In this document: positions 5,872 through 6,870 of the stretch, piece after piece
Numbering within the stretch: the first letter of the stretch is position 1
How the letters are laid out: each line of letters begins with the position of its first letter
Origin: Acidobacteriaceae bacterium
GTDB lineage: Bacteria; Acidobacteriota; Terriglobia; Terriglobales; Acidobacteriaceae
DNA length: 6,870 bases
Reading direction: 5' to 3'
NCBI GenBank assembly: GCA_030040395.1
Contig: JASHTU010000018.1
Span: 1-6,870 of the forward strand
Made by a program: the position numbers and the translations under genes
The notes under the pieces: generated by a model
Databases searched by the model: none
What the model saw: only the letters and a program-made list of their open reading frames with translations
What the model was told of the DNA's origin: nothing

Positions 5872-6870
5872 TCAGGGCGCATTCTTCACGCCGCACTGAG
5901 GCATGGCCGTGACGGTCGCGCCGTTGAGAACGAAGCACGCGATGCCGTTGATGTCGGTGCGGTAAGTGCGAACCTCGGCGGCCTGCAGCCCGCTGAGCAC
6001 CTCCTGCCGTGGATGTCCGTAACGGTTGTGCAGGCCGCACGAGATCACCGCCCACTTGGGCGCCACGCGCGCCAGAAATTCCGGCCGCGTGGATGTGATG
6101 CTGCCATGGTGACCCACTTTGAGCAGCGTGCTGGTCAGCCCGGGTTCGGCAAGCATCGCCTGCTCGACGGGCGCCTCGGCATCGCCCTCAAGGAGCACAG
6201 AAGTGGCTCCGTAGGCTACGTGCAGCACCAGCGAGTCGTTGTTCGCGGGTTCCGCGCCGGGCCGATAGTCGCGCAACGGGGCCAGCACGCGGACTTGCGT
6301 GGCGCCGAACGCGAAGGCGTCGCCGGCGCGAAAGCGGCGGACGCGCACATGAAGGTCCGCGGCCTCGGCGAGCAGGGCGTTGTAGGCCGCAACGTGCGGA
6401 TTATTGCCGACCCATAATTCATCGGGGTGGAAGTTGCGCAGCACGGCGGGCAAGCCCCCCATGTGGTCGGAGTGGGCGTGGCTGAGGGCGACGGCGTCCA
6501 GATGGCGGATGCCGCGCGACCACAGGGCTGCCGAGACCACTTCTTCGCCGATGTCGAAATCCTGCGGCGCCTGGAGCGGGCCGCCGCCGAATCCGCCGCC
6601 ATCGACAAGCAACTTCTTGCCATCTGGCGTGATCAGCAGCAACGAGTCGCCCTGGCCCACGTCGATGGCTTCCATCAACAAGGCGCCACGCGGACGCGCG
6701 ACGGGACGCGGCGCCACGGCGGCCAGCGCGGCCGCGAGCAGCGCGGCCCACGCCGCACTCCGGGGCCACCGCCCGAATCGCGGCGCGCCTAGGTGAGCCA
6801 GCGCAATCGCCGCGCCCAACAGCGCGCAGAAGGCTGCCGACTGCCAGAGCAGCGGGCCGGGAATGCGCAA
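5872..6870 (-). CDS. comEC: ComEC/Rec2-family DNA uptake protein, C-terminal part
   Basis: Partial: the frame is open to the window edge, so the N-terminal part (soluble domain and ComEC membrane core) lies outside; the first visible codon is not a start. The 332 residues seen include the last hydrophobic segments (about 8-28 and 38-54) and then the C-terminal metallo-beta-lactamase-like domain. Its markers are DVGQGDS (70-76), LLVDGGG (87-93), the metal motif SHAHSDHMGGL (130-140, H131, H133, D135, H136), NNDSLVL (210-216), LEGDAE (227-232), KVGHHGS (251-257) and the VISCGL...YGHP end (275-287). ComEC forms the inner-membrane channel for single-stranded DNA in natural transformation, and this domain is proposed to be the nuclease or its regulator. 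All main metal ligands are present, so this domain looks intact. It ends at TGA 5872-5874, with no clear terminator. GC is high and matches gyrA and kdsA, marking it as resident chromosome. No other competence genes are in view. Confidence 0.92.
   Translation of the reverse strand: MRIPGPLLWQSAAFCALLGAAIALAHLGAPRFGRWPRSAAWAALLAAALAAVAPRPVARPRGALLMEAIDVGQGDSLLLITPDGKKLLVDGGGFGGGPLQAPQDFDIGEEVVSAALWSRGIRHLDAVALSHAHSDHMGGLPAVLRNFHPDELWVGNNPHVAAYNALLAEAADLHVRVRRFRAGDAFAFGATQVRVLAPLRDYRPGAEPANNDSLVLHVAYGATSVLLEGDAEAPVEQAMLAEPGLTSTLLKVGHHGSITSTRPEFLARVAPKWAVISCGLHNRYGHPRQEVLSGLQAAEVRTYRTDINGIACFVLNGATVTAMPQCGVKNAP

Noticed and set aside
5711..6055. Upstream extension of the 5501-5710 frame into comEC (184 codons in all)
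   Set aside because: From 5872 on it overlaps comEC in another frame, and its sequence is Arg/His-rich shadow. Only the part below about 5710 reads like protein.
6427..6792. Plus-strand open frames opposite comEC (also 6013-6417)
   Set aside because: Mirror frames of the comEC coding sequence, Arg/Gly/Ala-rich, with no recognisable domain.

Overview
This 6.87-kb window is ordinary GC-rich bacterial chromosome with one lower-GC block in its right half. kdsA (Kdo for LPS) means a diderm envelope. The GyrA sequence style (a [18 protein letters not shown] stretch and the [13 protein letters not shown] stretch) and the overall composition suggest Acidobacteriota, but this is inference from memory of the family, not a search. 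No CRISPR array, rRNA, tRNA or complete insertion sequence was seen.

Layout from left to right. (1) 1-64: tail beyond gyrA, no supported feature. (2) 65-2659, minus: complete gyrA, 864 aa, with a candidate promoter at 2736-2765. (3) 2660-3000: divergent intergenic region holding the gyrA promoter, an AT-rich patch and a near-consensus promoter for the next gene. (4) 3001-3558, plus: a 185-aa protein of unknown function whose core resembles the helix-hairpin-helix/GPD DNA-glycosylase fold. (5) 3610-4422, plus: kdsA, metal-dependent type, with a GTG start, no Shine-Dalgarno and a possible leaderless promoter. (6) 4423-4559: convergent gap with a weak terminator candidate. (7) 4560-5504, minus: a PAP2-superfamily membrane protein whose first two catalytic motifs are degenerate. 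It overlaps by ATGA the 3' end of an unrecognised gene fragment (5501 to about 5710). (8) 5711-5871: spacer with a 10-codon remnant starting MDCPKC. (9) 5872-6870, minus: the C-terminal metallo-beta-lactamase part of ComEC, cut by the window edge.

The most notable structure is the block of about 4.5-5.7 kb. Hand-counted GC falls to about 47-60% there, against about 65-72% in sampled lines of gyrA, kdsA and comEC, and rises again near 5705-5712. The gene fragment loses its coding character at the same place. This looks like a piece of another operon (3' end of one gene plus a coupled PAP2 gene) joined between kdsA and comEC. No complete novel system is visible. The best leads are this junction, the atypical PAP2 active site, the altered GyrA box and the orphan HhH protein.
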